From Methylosinus trichosporium OB3b (lineage in GTDB: Bacteria > Pseudomonadota > Alphaproteobacteria > Rhizobiales > Beijerinckiaceae): DNA of 64,000 nt. Location of the stretch: NCBI RefSeq assembly GCF_002752655.1, contig NZ_CP023737.1, positions 2,504,001-2,568,000 on the forward strand. Direction: 5' to 3'. Both the position numbers and the translations under genes were made by a program. Every line of letters begins with the position of its first letter. The first letter of the stretch is position 1. A model generated the notes under the pieces. That model saw only the letters and a list, made by a program, of their open reading frames with translations, was not told the DNA's origin and did no database searches. This document shows, in pieces, positions 43,554-52,470 of this stretch.

Positions 43554-44108
43554 ATGAGATTTCATCTCGGCTTCCTTTTTCTCGCTTTGTCCATCCCCGG
43601 CTCCGCCGCTCTGGCGGCCGACGAGCCGCCACGGCGCAAATCCGGGCTCTGGCGGATCGAGCAGACCATCAGCGGCAAGCCGTCGCCGATGGGCGTGATC
43701 GAGACCTGCATCGACGAGAAGACCGACGATCTGATGCGCGAGCGCGCCTCGGAGCATGAGCAGAAGTGCGAGAAGGCGGGTTTCACGCGCGAAGGCGACG
43801 CTTTTCGCGTCCACTCCGTCTGCAAGCTCGAGCACAGCGTGGCGACGATGGACGGCAAATTCACCGGCAGCTTCGATTCGGCCTATCGCTCGGAGATGCA
43901 TATTTCCTATGCGCCGCCGATGCATGGCGTCGGCTCCGCCGATATGGTGATGGACGCGAAATGGCTCGGCCCATGCAAGCCGGGCCAAAAGGCCGGCGAC
44001 ATCGTCATGCCGGGCTTTTCGGGCAAGCTCGGCGGCGGCCAGATGAACATGCAGGACCTGATGAAGATGCGCGATGCGATGAAGAAGCGCGGCGCGCCGG
44101 CGGAATAG
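43554..44108 (+). CDS. DUF3617 family exported protein
   Basis: A 184-aa secreted protein. A signal peptide (MRFHLGFLFLALSIPGSAALA) is followed by a DUF3617 domain recognised from KSGLWRIEQTISGKPSPMG, the Cys pair (ETCIDE and EQKCEKAG) and the later VHSVCKLEH and LGPCKPG. Conserved Cys probably form two disulfides. The function of the family is unknown. It lies just downstream of the metal transporter and might belong to the same response. Confidence 0.85.
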   Translation: MRFHLGFLFLALSIPGSAALAADEPPRRKSGLWRIEQTISGKPSPMGVIETCIDEKTDDLMRERASEHEQKCEKAGFTREGDAFRVHSVCKLEHSVATMDGKFTGSFDSAYRSEMHISYAPPMHGVGSADMVMDAKWLGPCKPGQKAGDIVMPGFSGKLGGGQMNMQDLMKMRDAMKKRGAPAE

Positions 44109-44167
44109 GAGAGTGCTCCGTCTCAGCTCCGCCGATGCGTGTCCACAAGTGTTGACATAACCGAGCC

Positions 44168-44368
44168 ATGCTATTCGAATGGGACGAAGGCAAACGCGCG
44201 GCGAATTTGCTGAAGCACGGCTTCGACCTCGCCGATGGCGCAGATTTGTTCGACGGTCGCCCAGTGATCACATTTCGGTCGTCACGCAACGACGAGGAGC
44301 GCTTCGTCACAGTCGGCATGTTGGCCGATCTCTATGTGGCGCTCGTCGCTCAGGAGAGCCCGAAATGA
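44168..44368 (+). CDS. brnT: BrnT-family toxin, C-terminally short
   Basis: A 66-aa RelE-like ribonuclease toxin homologue. The start LFEWDEGKRAANLLKHGFDL and middle VGMLADLYVALVAQ match BrnT, but typical BrnT proteins are about 90 aa and end with a strand rich in basic residues (the RIISARKA-type motif) that helps form the active site. That ending is missing: the frame stops at 44368 and overlaps the antitoxin ATG. The toxin may be inactive or altered. Confidence 0.75.
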   Translation: MLFEWDEGKRAANLLKHGFDLADGADLFDGRPVITFRSSRNDEERFVTVGMLADLYVALVAQESPK

Positions 44369-44721
44369 AGAAAAGCGAGCGCATCACGCGCGTTACGGCT
44401 GAAGAGGTTCGGGCGATGCGGGCGCGCGGCGAAACCCACACTGATTGGGAGCGCGTGCGCGCCATGTCGCAGAGCGAAGCCGATCGACTGGCGCAGGAGG
44501 AAGAAGGTCCTCTGCCCGACGGCTGGGAAAGCTCGGTCGAGATCGGCCTTCCCAAGCGTAAGCAGGGCGTGCATATCCGTCTCGACAGCGACGTTCTGGA
44601 ATGGTTCAAGGCGCGCGGCCCCGGCTATCAAACCCGCATCAACGCCGTGCTGCGATCGTTCGTGCGAGCACGTGAGCGGGCCGAGCAGAAGCGATCCGGA
44701 GCGAGCGATCCTTCGCCGTGA
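44365..44721 (+). CDS. brnA: BrnA-family antitoxin
   Basis: A 118-aa antitoxin and autorepressor. The N-terminal part (THTDWERVRAMSQSEADRL) is the BrnT-neutralising arm. The C-terminal ribbon-helix-helix-like DNA-binding region is KQGVHIRLDSDVLEWFKARG, then YQTRINAVLRSFV, the conserved BrnA core. The ATGA overlap with brnT shows they are one operon. The toxin-first gene order matches known BrnTA modules. Confidence 0.88.
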   Translation: MKKSERITRVTAEEVRAMRARGETHTDWERVRAMSQSEADRLAQEEEGPLPDGWESSVEIGLPKRKQGVHIRLDSDVLEWFKARGPGYQTRINAVLRSFVRARERAEQKRSGASDPSP

Positions 44722-44763
44722 CGTCTTGCGCGCTCGCGTGAACGAAGGCAGAGGAGAAAGTCT

Positions 44764-45864
44764 TTGACCGATAAAATTCCCGTCACCGTCCTCACCGGCT
44801 ATCTCGGCGCCGGCAAGACGACGCTGCTCAACCGCATCCTCACCGAGCAGCACGGCCGCCGCTACGCCGTCATCGTCAATGAATTCGGCGAGATCGGCAT
44901 CGACAATGACCTCGTCGTCGGCGCCGACGAGGAAATCTTCGAGATGAACAACGGCTGCATCTGCTGCACCGTGCGCGGCGATCTCATCCGCATCATCGAA
45001 GGCTTGATGAAGCGGCGCGGAAAATTCGACGCGATCATCGTCGAGACCACCGGCGTCGCCGATCCCGCGCCGGTGGCGCAGACCTTCTTCGTCGACGCCG
45101 ATGTGAAGGAGGCGGCGCGGCTCGACGCCGTGGTGACGCTCGCCGACGCGAAGTTCCTGTTGCAGCGCCTCGCCGACGCGCCCGAGGCGAAGAATCAGAT
45201 CGCCTTCGCCGATGTGATCGTGCTGAACAAGACCGATCTCGTCACGCCGGACGAGCTCGCCGAGGTCGAAGCGCGCATCCGCGCGATCAATCCTTATGCG
45301 ACGCTGCATCGGACGGTGAAGGCCGCGGTTCCGCTCGATGCGGTGCTGGGGCGCAACGCCTTCGATCTCGAGCGCATTCTCGACATCGAGCCGCGTTTCC
45401 TCGAGGCCGAGGATCACGATCACCACGACCATGAACATCATGGTCGTGGTGATCATGAGCATGATCACGACTGCGGGCCGGACTGCGGCCATGACCATCA
45501 TGACCATGACCACGCGCACCATGGCGAGAGCCATGGGCTGAAGCATTATCACGACGAGGACATGCATTCGGTGTCGATCCGTCACGAGGGCGAGGTCGAT
45601 CCCAATCTCTTCGTGCCCTGGCTCAACGATTTCGTGCAGGCCGAGGGCGCCGATATTCTACGCTGCAAGGGCATCGTCGCTTTCGAGAACGAACCACGCC
45701 GCTTCGTCTTCCAGGGCGTGCATATGATTCTCGACGGCGATCTGCAGCGCGAATGGCGCGAGGACGAGCCGCGCGTCTCGCGTCTCGTCTTCATCGGCCG
45801 CAAGCTGAACGAAGAAGCAATCCGCGACGCATTCACGACGAATGTGCTGCGAGCCGCGTCATGA
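44764..45864 (+). CDS. G3E-family GTPase, probable zinc metallochaperone (COG0523)
   Basis: A 366-aa CobW/YjiA/ZNG1-type GTPase. The P-loop GYLGAGKTT is at residues 11-19, the metal-binding GCICCTV is near 64-68, ETTGVADPAP forms switch II and NKTDL is the guanine site. A His-rich metal reservoir fills about residues 220-270 (runs such as HDHHDHEHH). Translation starts at TTG 44764, with AGGAGA upstream. The stop overlaps the next ATG. Zinc delivery under shortage is the best guess, given the Zur-like site and metal transporter nearby. Confidence 0.92.
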   Translation: MTDKIPVTVLTGYLGAGKTTLLNRILTEQHGRRYAVIVNEFGEIGIDNDLVVGADEEIFEMNNGCICCTVRGDLIRIIEGLMKRRGKFDAIIVETTGVADPAPVAQTFFVDADVKEAARLDAVVTLADAKFLLQRLADAPEAKNQIAFADVIVLNKTDLVTPDELAEVEARIRAINPYATLHRTVKAAVPLDAVLGRNAFDLERILDIEPRFLEAEDHDHHDHEHHGRGDHEHDHDCGPDCGHDHHDHDHAHHGESHGLKHYHDEDMHSVSIRHEGEVDPNLFVPWLNDFVQAEGADILRCKGIVAFENEPRRFVFQGVHMILDGDLQREWREDEPRVSRLVFIGRKLNEEAIRDAFTTNVLRAAS

Positions 45865-47057
45865 CCGAAACCGAGACGCGCGCCGCCGTCCGGGAGCCGG
45901 CGGCCGCGCTGGCGGCGGGCGCGCGCCTGCCGTCGATCGACCGTCTGCGCGGGCTCGTCATCGTGCTGATGGCGCTCGACCATGTGCGCGATTTCTTCGA
46001 CGGCGACGCGCTGCGTTTCGATCCGACCGATCTCGACCGCACCTATCCGGCGCTGTTCCTCACACGCTTCGTCACCCATTTCTGCGCGCCGATCTTCACC
46101 TTCCTCGCCGGCGTCTCGGCCTTTCTGCACGGACTCGCGCTCGATGATCCGCGCGCTCTGTCGCGTCTCTTGTGGACGCGCGGGCTGTGGCTGATCCTCG
46201 TCGACGCTTTTCTCATCAGCCCTGTATGGACGCTCGGCTCCGGCGCCATCGAGCTCGGCACGCTGTGGGCGATCGGCTGCGGCATGATCGCGCTCGCCGC
46301 TTTCGTGTTCCTGCCCAGCGGCGCCGCTCTTTCGACCGGAGCCGTCATTCTCGCCGGGCATAACCTGCTCGACGGCGTGCATGCGCGCGATCTCGGCGCT
46401 CTCGCGCCGCTATGGACCATTCTGCATGAAAAGGGCCCGCTGCCCTTCGGCCTCAGCGGCCAAGTCTATTATCCGATCCTCCCCTGGATTGGCGTCATCT
46501 TCGTCGGCTATGGCCTCGGCCCCGTATTTCTGTGGTCGCCCGAGCGCCGCGCCCGTGCGCTGACCGCTCTCGGCGTTTCAGCGCTCGCGCTCTACGCTCT
46601 GCTGCGCGCATCGAACGTCTATGGCGACGCGCGTTTATGGACGAGCTATCCGGACGCCATGCGCACGACGCTCTCCTTTCTCGACGTCAGCAAATATCCG
46701 CCGTCGCTGCTCTATGTTCTGGTCACGCTCGGCGTCGGCCTGCTGTTGCTGCCGACGCTCGAGAAGCTCAAAGGGGCGGCGGCGCGCGTGCTGATGACCT
46801 TCGGCCGCGTGCCCTTCTTCGCCTATGTCCTGCATCTCTATGTGATCCTGATCGCCGCTTTCGTCGTCGAGACGATCAAAGGCGTCGATCTGCGGGGGCT
46901 CGAATCCGGCTCCGGCGCTCCCCCTGAAAATTTCGGCGTCGGCCTCGCCGGCGCCTATGTCGCCTGGATCGCGATCATGACGGCGCTCTATCCGGCCTGC
47001 GTCTGGTTCGCCGGCGTGAAACGGCGCCGGCGCGACTGGTGGCTCGGCTATTTGTGA
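45861..47057 (+). CDS. DUF1624/heparan-alpha-glucosaminide acetyltransferase-like membrane protein
   Basis: A 398-aa inner-membrane protein with about ten helices. The opening [23 protein letters not shown] is the family signature, with Arg and His expected at the acyl-transfer site. Later helices include [16 protein letters not shown], also conserved. Members move acyl groups across the membrane; the substrate is unknown here. The start ATG 45861 overlaps the stop of the GTPase gene, so they are coupled, without an obvious functional reason. Confidence 0.85.
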   Translation: MTETETRAAVREPAAALAAGARLPSIDRLRGLVIVLMALDHVRDFFDGDALRFDPTDLDRTYPALFLTRFVTHFCAPIFTFLAGVSAFLHGLALDDPRALSRLLWTRGLWLILVDAFLISPVWTLGSGAIELGTLWAIGCGMIALAAFVFLPSGAALSTGAVILAGHNLLDGVHARDLGALAPLWTILHEKGPLPFGLSGQVYYPILPWIGVIFVGYGLGPVFLWSPERRARALTALGVSALALYALLRASNVYGDARLWTSYPDAMRTTLSFLDVSKYPPSLLYVLVTLGVGLLLLPTLEKLKGAAARVLMTFGRVPFFAYVLHLYVILIAAFVVETIKGVDLRGLESGSGAPPENFGVGLAGAYVAWIAIMTALYPACVWFAGVKRRRRDWWLGYL

Positions 47058-47065
47058 GGCGCGCA

Positions 47066-47758
47066 ATGAGTGAATTCGTCTTTCCGCCGCAAGCTCAGCC
47101 ATCGATCGCCATCGCCGGCGAGACGCGGCGCTTCCCGGTGCGGCGCATCTTCTGCGTCGGCCAGAACTACGCCGCCCATGCGCGCGAGATGGGCAAGGAT
47201 CCTTCGCGCGAGGAGCCCTGCTTCTTCACAAAACCCGCCGATGCGGTCGTCGCCAGCGGCGCGACCCTGCCCTATCCGCCGCGCACGGCCGATCTTCATC
47301 ATGAGATAGAGCTGGTCGCGGCGCTCGCGCAGGGCGGCGCCGACATAGCGAAAGAGGCGGCGCTCGATCATGTGCTCGGCTATGCGGCGGGGATCGATCT
47401 CACGCGCCGCGATCTGCAATCGGAGGCGCGCAAGGCCGGGCGGCCCTGGGACCTCTCGAAGGGCTTCGACCATTCGGCGCCGCTCGGCGCCATCGCGCCC
47501 GCCGCGCGCATCGGCCATCCGCGCGCTGGACGCATCCGCCTCGCGGTCAATGGGACGGTGCGTCAGGACGCCGATCTTTCCGAGATGATCTGGAGCGTCG
47601 CCGAGATCATCGCCATTCTCTCGCAATTCGTGAGGCTGGAGCCGGGCGATCTGATCTTCACTGGCACCCCGGCCGGCGTCGGGCCGATCGTGCCGGGCGA
47701 TCATGTCGCCGGAGACATCGAGGGCGTGGGGGCGGTGGAGATCGCGATCGGCCGATAA
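47066..47758 (+). CDS. fumarylacetoacetate hydrolase family protein
   Basis: A 230-aa FAH-domain hydrolase/decarboxylase (acylpyruvase FAHD1 type by size). Motifs are [15 protein letters not shown], the metal-binding [10 protein letters not shown], and the C-terminal [15 protein letters not shown]. Members act on acylpyruvates, oxaloacetate or ring-cleavage products. The start is ATG 47066 after a GAGG site; it begins 8 bp after the preceding stop, so it is probably in the same operon as the membrane acyltransferase. Confidence 0.92.
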   Translation: MSEFVFPPQAQPSIAIAGETRRFPVRRIFCVGQNYAAHAREMGKDPSREEPCFFTKPADAVVASGATLPYPPRTADLHHEIELVAALAQGGADIAKEAALDHVLGYAAGIDLTRRDLQSEARKAGRPWDLSKGFDHSAPLGAIAPAARIGHPRAGRIRLAVNGTVRQDADLSEMIWSVAEIIAILSQFVRLEPGDLIFTGTPAGVGPIVPGDHVAGDIEGVGAVEIAIGR

Positions 47759-47780
47759 GGGCCGACTCTCGACGCGCAAT

Positions 47781-47987
47781 CCTTCTCCCACTTGTGGGAG
47801 AAGGTGGCCCTCGCGTCAGCGAGGGTCGGATGAGGGCCCCTGCAGTTTTCCGAGTCGTGCAGCGCTGCGCCGCGAGTTCGAAACGGTTGATCGGCGAGAG
47901 CCCTCATCCGACCCGGCCGTAGCCCGTCGCTTGCGACGGGCGTCCTGACGGACGCCCTATGGCCGGGCCACCTTCTCCCGCCCTGCG
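47781..47987. repeat. inverted pair of 54-bp repeats (pair J/K), second copy split by an IS
   Basis: The forward copy J is at 47781-47836. The reverse copy K begins at 47901, 64 bp further on. The arm of K carries an extra 46-bp palindromic insert (47919-47960, around CCCGTCGC-TT-GCGACGGG). The tip hairpin of K is cut by the IS4 element and resumes at 49290-49306. Joining 47987 to 49299 restores an uninterrupted repeat. The pair fills the gap after the FAH gene. Confidence 0.9.
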
Positions 47988-49289
47988 CACGGCTGTCCGG
48001 GGAAAATCAGGCATAGGCGAGCTCCAGCTGCCTCGGCGATATGCGCCGCCGCGCGGCCTGATATTTGGGCGGCGGCCGTTCGAGTCTGTCGATCGGTCGC
48101 CGCTCGAACAGAAACCTGCCGGCGAGCTCCGAGAACCGCAGATGCGCGAGTTCGATATCGTGGCGGTGGGCGGCGATGCGCAGCAGCACGAAAGCGATCA
48201 TCGCCGCGATCAGCTGCAGCCGCACGGCGTTCTCGTTTTCGCCGAGAAACTTGCGGATGTTGAGATGCTGCTTGATCCAGCGGAACAGCAGCTCTATGGC
48301 CCAGCGCGCCTTGTAGAGCGCGGCGATCTCGACCGCCGAACGCGTCATGTCGTTGGTGATCACGACGATCAGCTGCGGCTTGCCGTCCTTCAGCGCATCG
48401 CGTTGAATATGAAGGCGACGCAGCGGCATGGGCAGTTTCGAGTCGCCCTTGCTGGCGAGCTCGACCTCGCAATCCCTGAGCACGGTGTAGCCTTCGCCGC
48501 GCGTCTGCGGCATCTCCCGATCCGCGAGGTCGGTGAGGCGGGTGTTGCTCTTGGGGCGCGTGACGAACAAGGCTCGGGCCTCGTGAATGTCCCTCCACCA
48601 TTTGAAATCATAATAGCCCTTGTCGAAGACATAGGTCGCGCCGGCCTCGATCGGCGTCTTCTTGCCGATCTCGACATCGTTGACATTGGCGGGCGTGACC
48701 TCGACGCAGAAGGGGCGGTCGACCCCGGGATCGTAGACGACGTGCATCTTCATGCCGTGGATGCGGCCGTTCGAGCGGGCGAAGTCGTGGAATTTGCTCA
48801 ACGGGATAGGCGTCGAATCGATGAGGCGCAGCAGCTCGGCGCCGTCGCGGCGCGTTCTGCGGTCGAGTTCGCAGGAGAGGCGCGCGAAAAGATCGGCGAA
48901 GACGCCGACGGGCCGGCGTGCGTTGGCTTCGGCGAGGGTGGAGCGGGCGATCCTGCGGACGCCGAGGTGATAATGGGAGCCGCTGTTGGCGTTGAAGGCG
49001 GCCTCGAGGCTGCGCAGGCTCGTTTCGCCGCCGAGCTGAGCGGCGATCAGGACGACGAGATGATCCCAGCTCTTGAAGGATTTGTCGTAGGCGTCGCCCT
49101 TGTGGCGCGCGACGATTTGGCCGAACGCGCGACGATCGATCGGCTTGAGCAAGTCGACAAAAACGCTATTCTGGAAGCGCATGTCTGGTCCTTTATTTTC
49201 CAGTCTCGACAACCGGAAAATACCCCGAAACCTTCGGAAGTACCAGGCATGCGCCCGCGACTTATCGACTCATTCCCCGGACAGCCGTG
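47988..49289 (-). mobile_element. complete IS4-family insertion sequence with 9-bp target duplications
   Basis: The element is 1302 bp with perfect 17-bp terminal inverted repeats (CACGGCTGTCCGGGGAA at 47988-48004 and its complement at 49273-49289). CGCCCTGCG is duplicated at 47979-47987 and 49290-49298. The target is the tip of a palindromic repeat. One intact transposase is present. All marks of a recent, complete insertion are seen. Confidence 0.96.
48007..49182 (-). CDS. IS4-family transposase
   Basis: A 391-aa DDE transposase with a DUF4372-like N-terminal region (FKSWDHLVVLIAAQLGGETS). The catalytic Asp residues are in LRLIDSTPIPLSKF and TYVFDKGYYDFKW. The IS4 Y-(2)-R-(3)-E-(6)-K signature is exactly matched by YKARWAIELLFRWIK. 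The start is ATG 49180-49182 with AAAGGA upstream; an in-frame upstream Met at 49212 is less likely. The frame is intact. Confidence 0.95.
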   Translation of the reverse strand: MRFQNSVFVDLLKPIDRRAFGQIVARHKGDAYDKSFKSWDHLVVLIAAQLGGETSLRSLEAAFNANSGSHYHLGVRRIARSTLAEANARRPVGVFADLFARLSCELDRRTRRDGAELLRLIDSTPIPLSKFHDFARSNGRIHGMKMHVVYDPGVDRPFCVEVTPANVNDVEIGKKTPIEAGATYVFDKGYYDFKWWRDIHEARALFVTRPKSNTRLTDLADREMPQTRGEGYTVLRDCEVELASKGDSKLPMPLRRLHIQRDALKDGKPQLIVVITNDMTRSAVEIAALYKARWAIELLFRWIKQHLNIRKFLGENENAVRLQLIAAMIAFVLLRIAAHRHDIELAHLRFSELAGRFLFERRPIDRLERPPPKYQAARRRISPRQLELAYA

Positions 49290-49341
49290 CGCCCTGCGGG
49301 AGAAGGGAGCGCCCTTTTCGACAACGCTCGCACTGCCCGCC

Positions 49342-50634
49342 TCACTCCGCGGCTTCGCCCTCCGCCGCGCCGCCGAAGCGGCGGGTCACATAATCATCGA
49401 CGATGCGGGTGAATTCCTCGGCGATGCCCTCGCCGCGCAGCGTCATCGCCTTCTTGCCGTCGATGAACACCGGAGCCGTCGGCGCCTCGCCGGTGCCGGG
49501 CAGCGAAATGCCGATGTCGGCGTGCTTCGATTCGCCCGGCCCGTTGACGATGCAGCCCATCACCGCGACATTGAGCGTCTCGACGCCCGGATATTGCGCC
49601 CGCCAAACGGCCATGCGATCGCGGATATGCGATTGAATGTCACGCGCCAGCTCCTGAAACACGGTCGAGGTGGTGCGCCCGCAGCCGGGGCAGGCCGCGA
49701 CCAGAGGCACGAAGGTGCGGAAGCCCATCGTTTGAAGAATCTCTTGCGCGACGCGGACCTCATTGGCGCGGTCGCCGCCAGGCTCGGGCGTGAGCGACAC
49801 GCGGATCGTGTCGCCGACGCCGTCCTGCAGCAGCACGCCGAGCGCCGCCGCCGAGGCGACGACGCCCTTCGACCCCATGCCGGCCTCGGTGAGGCCGAGA
49901 TGCAGCGCATAATCGCTGCGTGCGGCGAGCATGCGATAGACGGCAATGAGATCCTGCACCGCCGAGACCTTGGCGGAGATGACGATTCTGTCACGCGACA
50001 GGCCGATCTCCTCGGCGCGCTCGGCCGAGAGCAGCGCCGAGCGGGCCAGCGCCTCGCGCGTCACCGCGCGCATGTCGAGCGGCGCCGCGGATTTGGCGTT
50101 GATATCCATCAAATGGGTCAGCAGTTCCTGATCGAGCGAGCCCCAATTGGCGCCGATGCGCACTGCCTTGCCATGCTGGATCGCCAGCTCGACGATGGCG
50201 CCGAACTGCCGGTCCTTCTTCTCCTTGAAGCCCACATTGCCGGGATTGATGCGATATTTGGCGAGCGCCTCGCCGCAGGCCGGATGATCGGCGAGCAGCT
50301 TGTGGCCGATGTAGTGAAAATCGCCGACGAGCGGGACCTCGATTCCCTTCTGCGCCAGCCGGTCGCGGATATGCGGCACGGCGGCGGCGGCCTCGTCGCG
50401 GTCGACGGTGATGCGCACCAGCTCCGAGCCGGCGCGGACCAGCGCCTCCACCTGGGCCACGGTCGATTCGACATCGGCCGTGTCGGTGTTGGTCATGGAT
50501 TGGACGACGATGGGCGCGCCGCCGCCGACGGTGACGGAAGCGGCGCCCTGGCCGATCACGACGGCGCGCGTCCTGTGGCGCGGCGCCGGCTCGGCGGTCA
50601 CGGGCTCGGGAAGGGCGGTCTCGTTCGCGGTCAT
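49342..50634 (-). CDS. ispG: 4-hydroxy-3-methylbut-2-enyl diphosphate synthase
   Basis: A 430-aa [4Fe-4S] enzyme of the MEP isoprenoid pathway converting MEcPP to HMBPP. The TIM-barrel start has [15 protein letters not shown], and the cluster ligands are CPGCGRTT and the Cys of [18 protein letters not shown] and [10 protein letters not shown] are family blocks. The start is ATG 50632-50634, with GGGGAG upstream; a longer frame to 50691 has no good site. The C-terminus is rich in Ala/Glu. It ends 36 bp from the IS target site, so the insertion nearly touched its 3' end. Confidence 0.96.
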   Translation of the reverse strand: MTANETALPEPVTAEPAPRHRTRAVVIGQGAASVTVGGGAPIVVQSMTNTDTADVESTVAQVEALVRAGSELVRITVDRDEAAAAVPHIRDRLAQKGIEVPLVGDFHYIGHKLLADHPACGEALAKYRINPGNVGFKEKKDRQFGAIVELAIQHGKAVRIGANWGSLDQELLTHLMDINAKSAAPLDMRAVTREALARSALLSAERAEEIGLSRDRIVISAKVSAVQDLIAVYRMLAARSDYALHLGLTEAGMGSKGVVASAAALGVLLQDGVGDTIRVSLTPEPGGDRANEVRVAQEILQTMGFRTFVPLVAACPGCGRTTSTVFQELARDIQSHIRDRMAVWRAQYPGVETLNVAVMGCIVNGPGESKHADIGISLPGTGEAPTAPVFIDGKKAMTLRGEGIAEEFTRIVDDYVTRRFGGAAEGEAAE

Positions 50635-50751
50635 CGTCGGGCTCCCCATTGGGCTCGCGCCCTTGGTGGGGCGGAACGAGCCGTCCGTCAAGCCTTCGGG
50701 AGCCGGCGGCGGTCGCCGAAGCTGCGAGCGACCCCTCGCCGGCGGCCCACG

Positions 50752-52470
50752 TCACTCCGCCGCCGTCTTCAGCTCCTCCACGCGCATCACGTCCAGCCCG
50801 CGGAAGATGGCGCAGCGCTGGAACACGCCGAGGTCCGGAGGGACCTGCTTCTGGTGACAGAATTTCGACGTCAGCTTGGCGAGGCCCTTGATGTCGCGGC
50901 CGGTCGCCTGGGGGAACACCGCGACGAGATCGTCGATCAGCGCGTCGTCGACGGCGAGCGCGAACTGCTCGGCCATCACCTTCCAGATGCGGCGCTTGGC
51001 GTCATCGTCCGGCGGATTGTATTTGATGAGCGCGATGCAGCGGGAGACGATCGCCTCGTCGATATCGTCGACGCGGTTGGTGGTGAGGAACAGCAGCCCG
51101 TTGAAATATTCGAGCACGCGCAGGAACACGCCGACGACGGCGTTCATGGCGATATTGTCGTCGCGGCGCTTGATGTAGACATCGGCCTCGTCGATCAGCA
51201 TCACCGCGCCCCAGCGCTGCGCGCGGGTCAGAATCTCCTTCAGCGCGGTTTCCATCGTCGCGACATTGAGGCCGAGCTGGCCCGAATGCACGCGATAGAG
51301 CGGGCGCTGGATGATCTCCGAATAGACCTCGGCGGTGAGCGTCTTGCCGACGCCGGGCGGGCCGGCGCAGAGCACGGTGGTGCCGCCCGACTTGCCGGCG
51401 ACGATGTCGTCCATCAGCACGTCCATCTCGGCGGTCAGAATGTCGATAAGGTCGGTCTGCTCGGCCGGCAGCACCAGCTTCTGCTTCAGCGCGGGCTTAT
51501 ATTCATAGAGCTTCATCTCGTCGACATGCACCCACACATGATGGTGCAGATCGAGATGGAACATCAGAATATAGGGATGCACCGGAATGCGTTTGAACAG
51601 CCCTTCGGGAATCTGCTGCTGCAATTCCGCGAGCTCGTCCTCGACCGAATATTTATTGCTCTTCGACGCCTTGCGGATGAAATGGCCGAGCACGTCGCCG
51701 GGCGAATCGAGCGTCAGGCTGCGCGCCGTCAGAATGGCCTCGTCATTGACGAGACGCGCGTCGCCGCCGCTGGTCGACAGCACCACGACATCCTTGCGCG
51801 ACCAGTCGGTGTCGCGATGCGAGGAGTTGGGGTCCTCGGCATGGAAGCCGGTGCCGCGGCCGGTGAACTGCTGGCCATAGCGCCCGCGCCAATCGAAATA
51901 GGTCTCCGTCGCCGAGTCGAAGGCCTCGATCAGCTCCGGCGTCTCGCGAATATAGCCCTTCGCCGCCAGAATCTCGTTGATCGTGCGCCCATTGGCGTCG
52001 CCCGCCAGGATGCGGATGGCGGTGGTGGTCAGCACGCCCTTGGCGTTGGACTTCAGCTCGATCATCACCTTGCCGGCTTCGTCGTTCGAGGACGGCACGT
52101 AATCGAAGCGGGTGATGACATAGGGCAGCGGCTTCGACGCCACGCTCGCCGTGAACAGCCAGCCGCGTATCGCGCCCGCGGTGAGATATTTCACCATCGC
52201 CGGCAGCACCTGCTCGAGCTCCGAGGCCTCGAAGCGCCGACCGCCGGCCTTCAGCGCCTCGCGCAAGGTCGCGAGCTGCGCGGCGCGGGCGCGCATGTCG
52301 GGACCGGCCTCGCGATAGAGCCCCTCGAGGAAGGTCAATTCCTCGTCGGAAAGATGCGAGAAGTCGATCTCGACGCGGTCGCTGAAGCGCAATTGTTCCG
52401 CGAGGCCGGCATGGGCCGGATAGCGCTGCATCAGCGCTTCGACATATTGACGTTCGATCTGAATGTTCAT
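50752..52470 (-). CDS. AAA+ ATPase paired with a SagB-like protein
   Basis: A 572-aa cytoplasmic ATPase. The C-terminal AAA+ domain (about 345-500) has Walker A GPPGVGKT, Walker B MLIDEADVYI, sensor 1 LFLTTNRVDDID and an Arg-finger-like DEAIVSRCIALI. The N-terminal 340 residues match no domain I can name; they include a helical region and an HLDLHHHVWVHVD stretch. ATGA overlap with the upstream SagB-like gene indicates a coupled two-gene unit. It may remodel or activate that oxidoreductase or its substrate. No signal or membrane segment is seen. Confidence 0.85.
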   Translation of the reverse strand: MNIQIERQYVEALMQRYPAHAGLAEQLRFSDRVEIDFSHLSDEELTFLEGLYREAGPDMRARAAQLATLREALKAGGRRFEASELEQVLPAMVKYLTAGAIRGWLFTASVASKPLPYVITRFDYVPSSNDEAGKVMIELKSNAKGVLTTTAIRILAGDANGRTINEILAAKGYIRETPELIEAFDSATETYFDWRGRYGQQFTGRGTGFHAEDPNSSHRDTDWSRKDVVVLSTSGGDARLVNDEAILTARSLTLDSPGDVLGHFIRKASKSNKYSVEDELAELQQQIPEGLFKRIPVHPYILMFHLDLHHHVWVHVDEMKLYEYKPALKQKLVLPAEQTDLIDILTAEMDVLMDDIVAGKSGGTTVLCAGPPGVGKTLTAEVYSEIIQRPLYRVHSGQLGLNVATMETALKEILTRAQRWGAVMLIDEADVYIKRRDDNIAMNAVVGVFLRVLEYFNGLLFLTTNRVDDIDEAIVSRCIALIKYNPPDDDAKRRIWKVMAEQFALAVDDALIDDLVAVFPQATGRDIKGLAKLTSKFCHQKQVPPDLGVFQRCAIFRGLDVMRVEELKTAAE

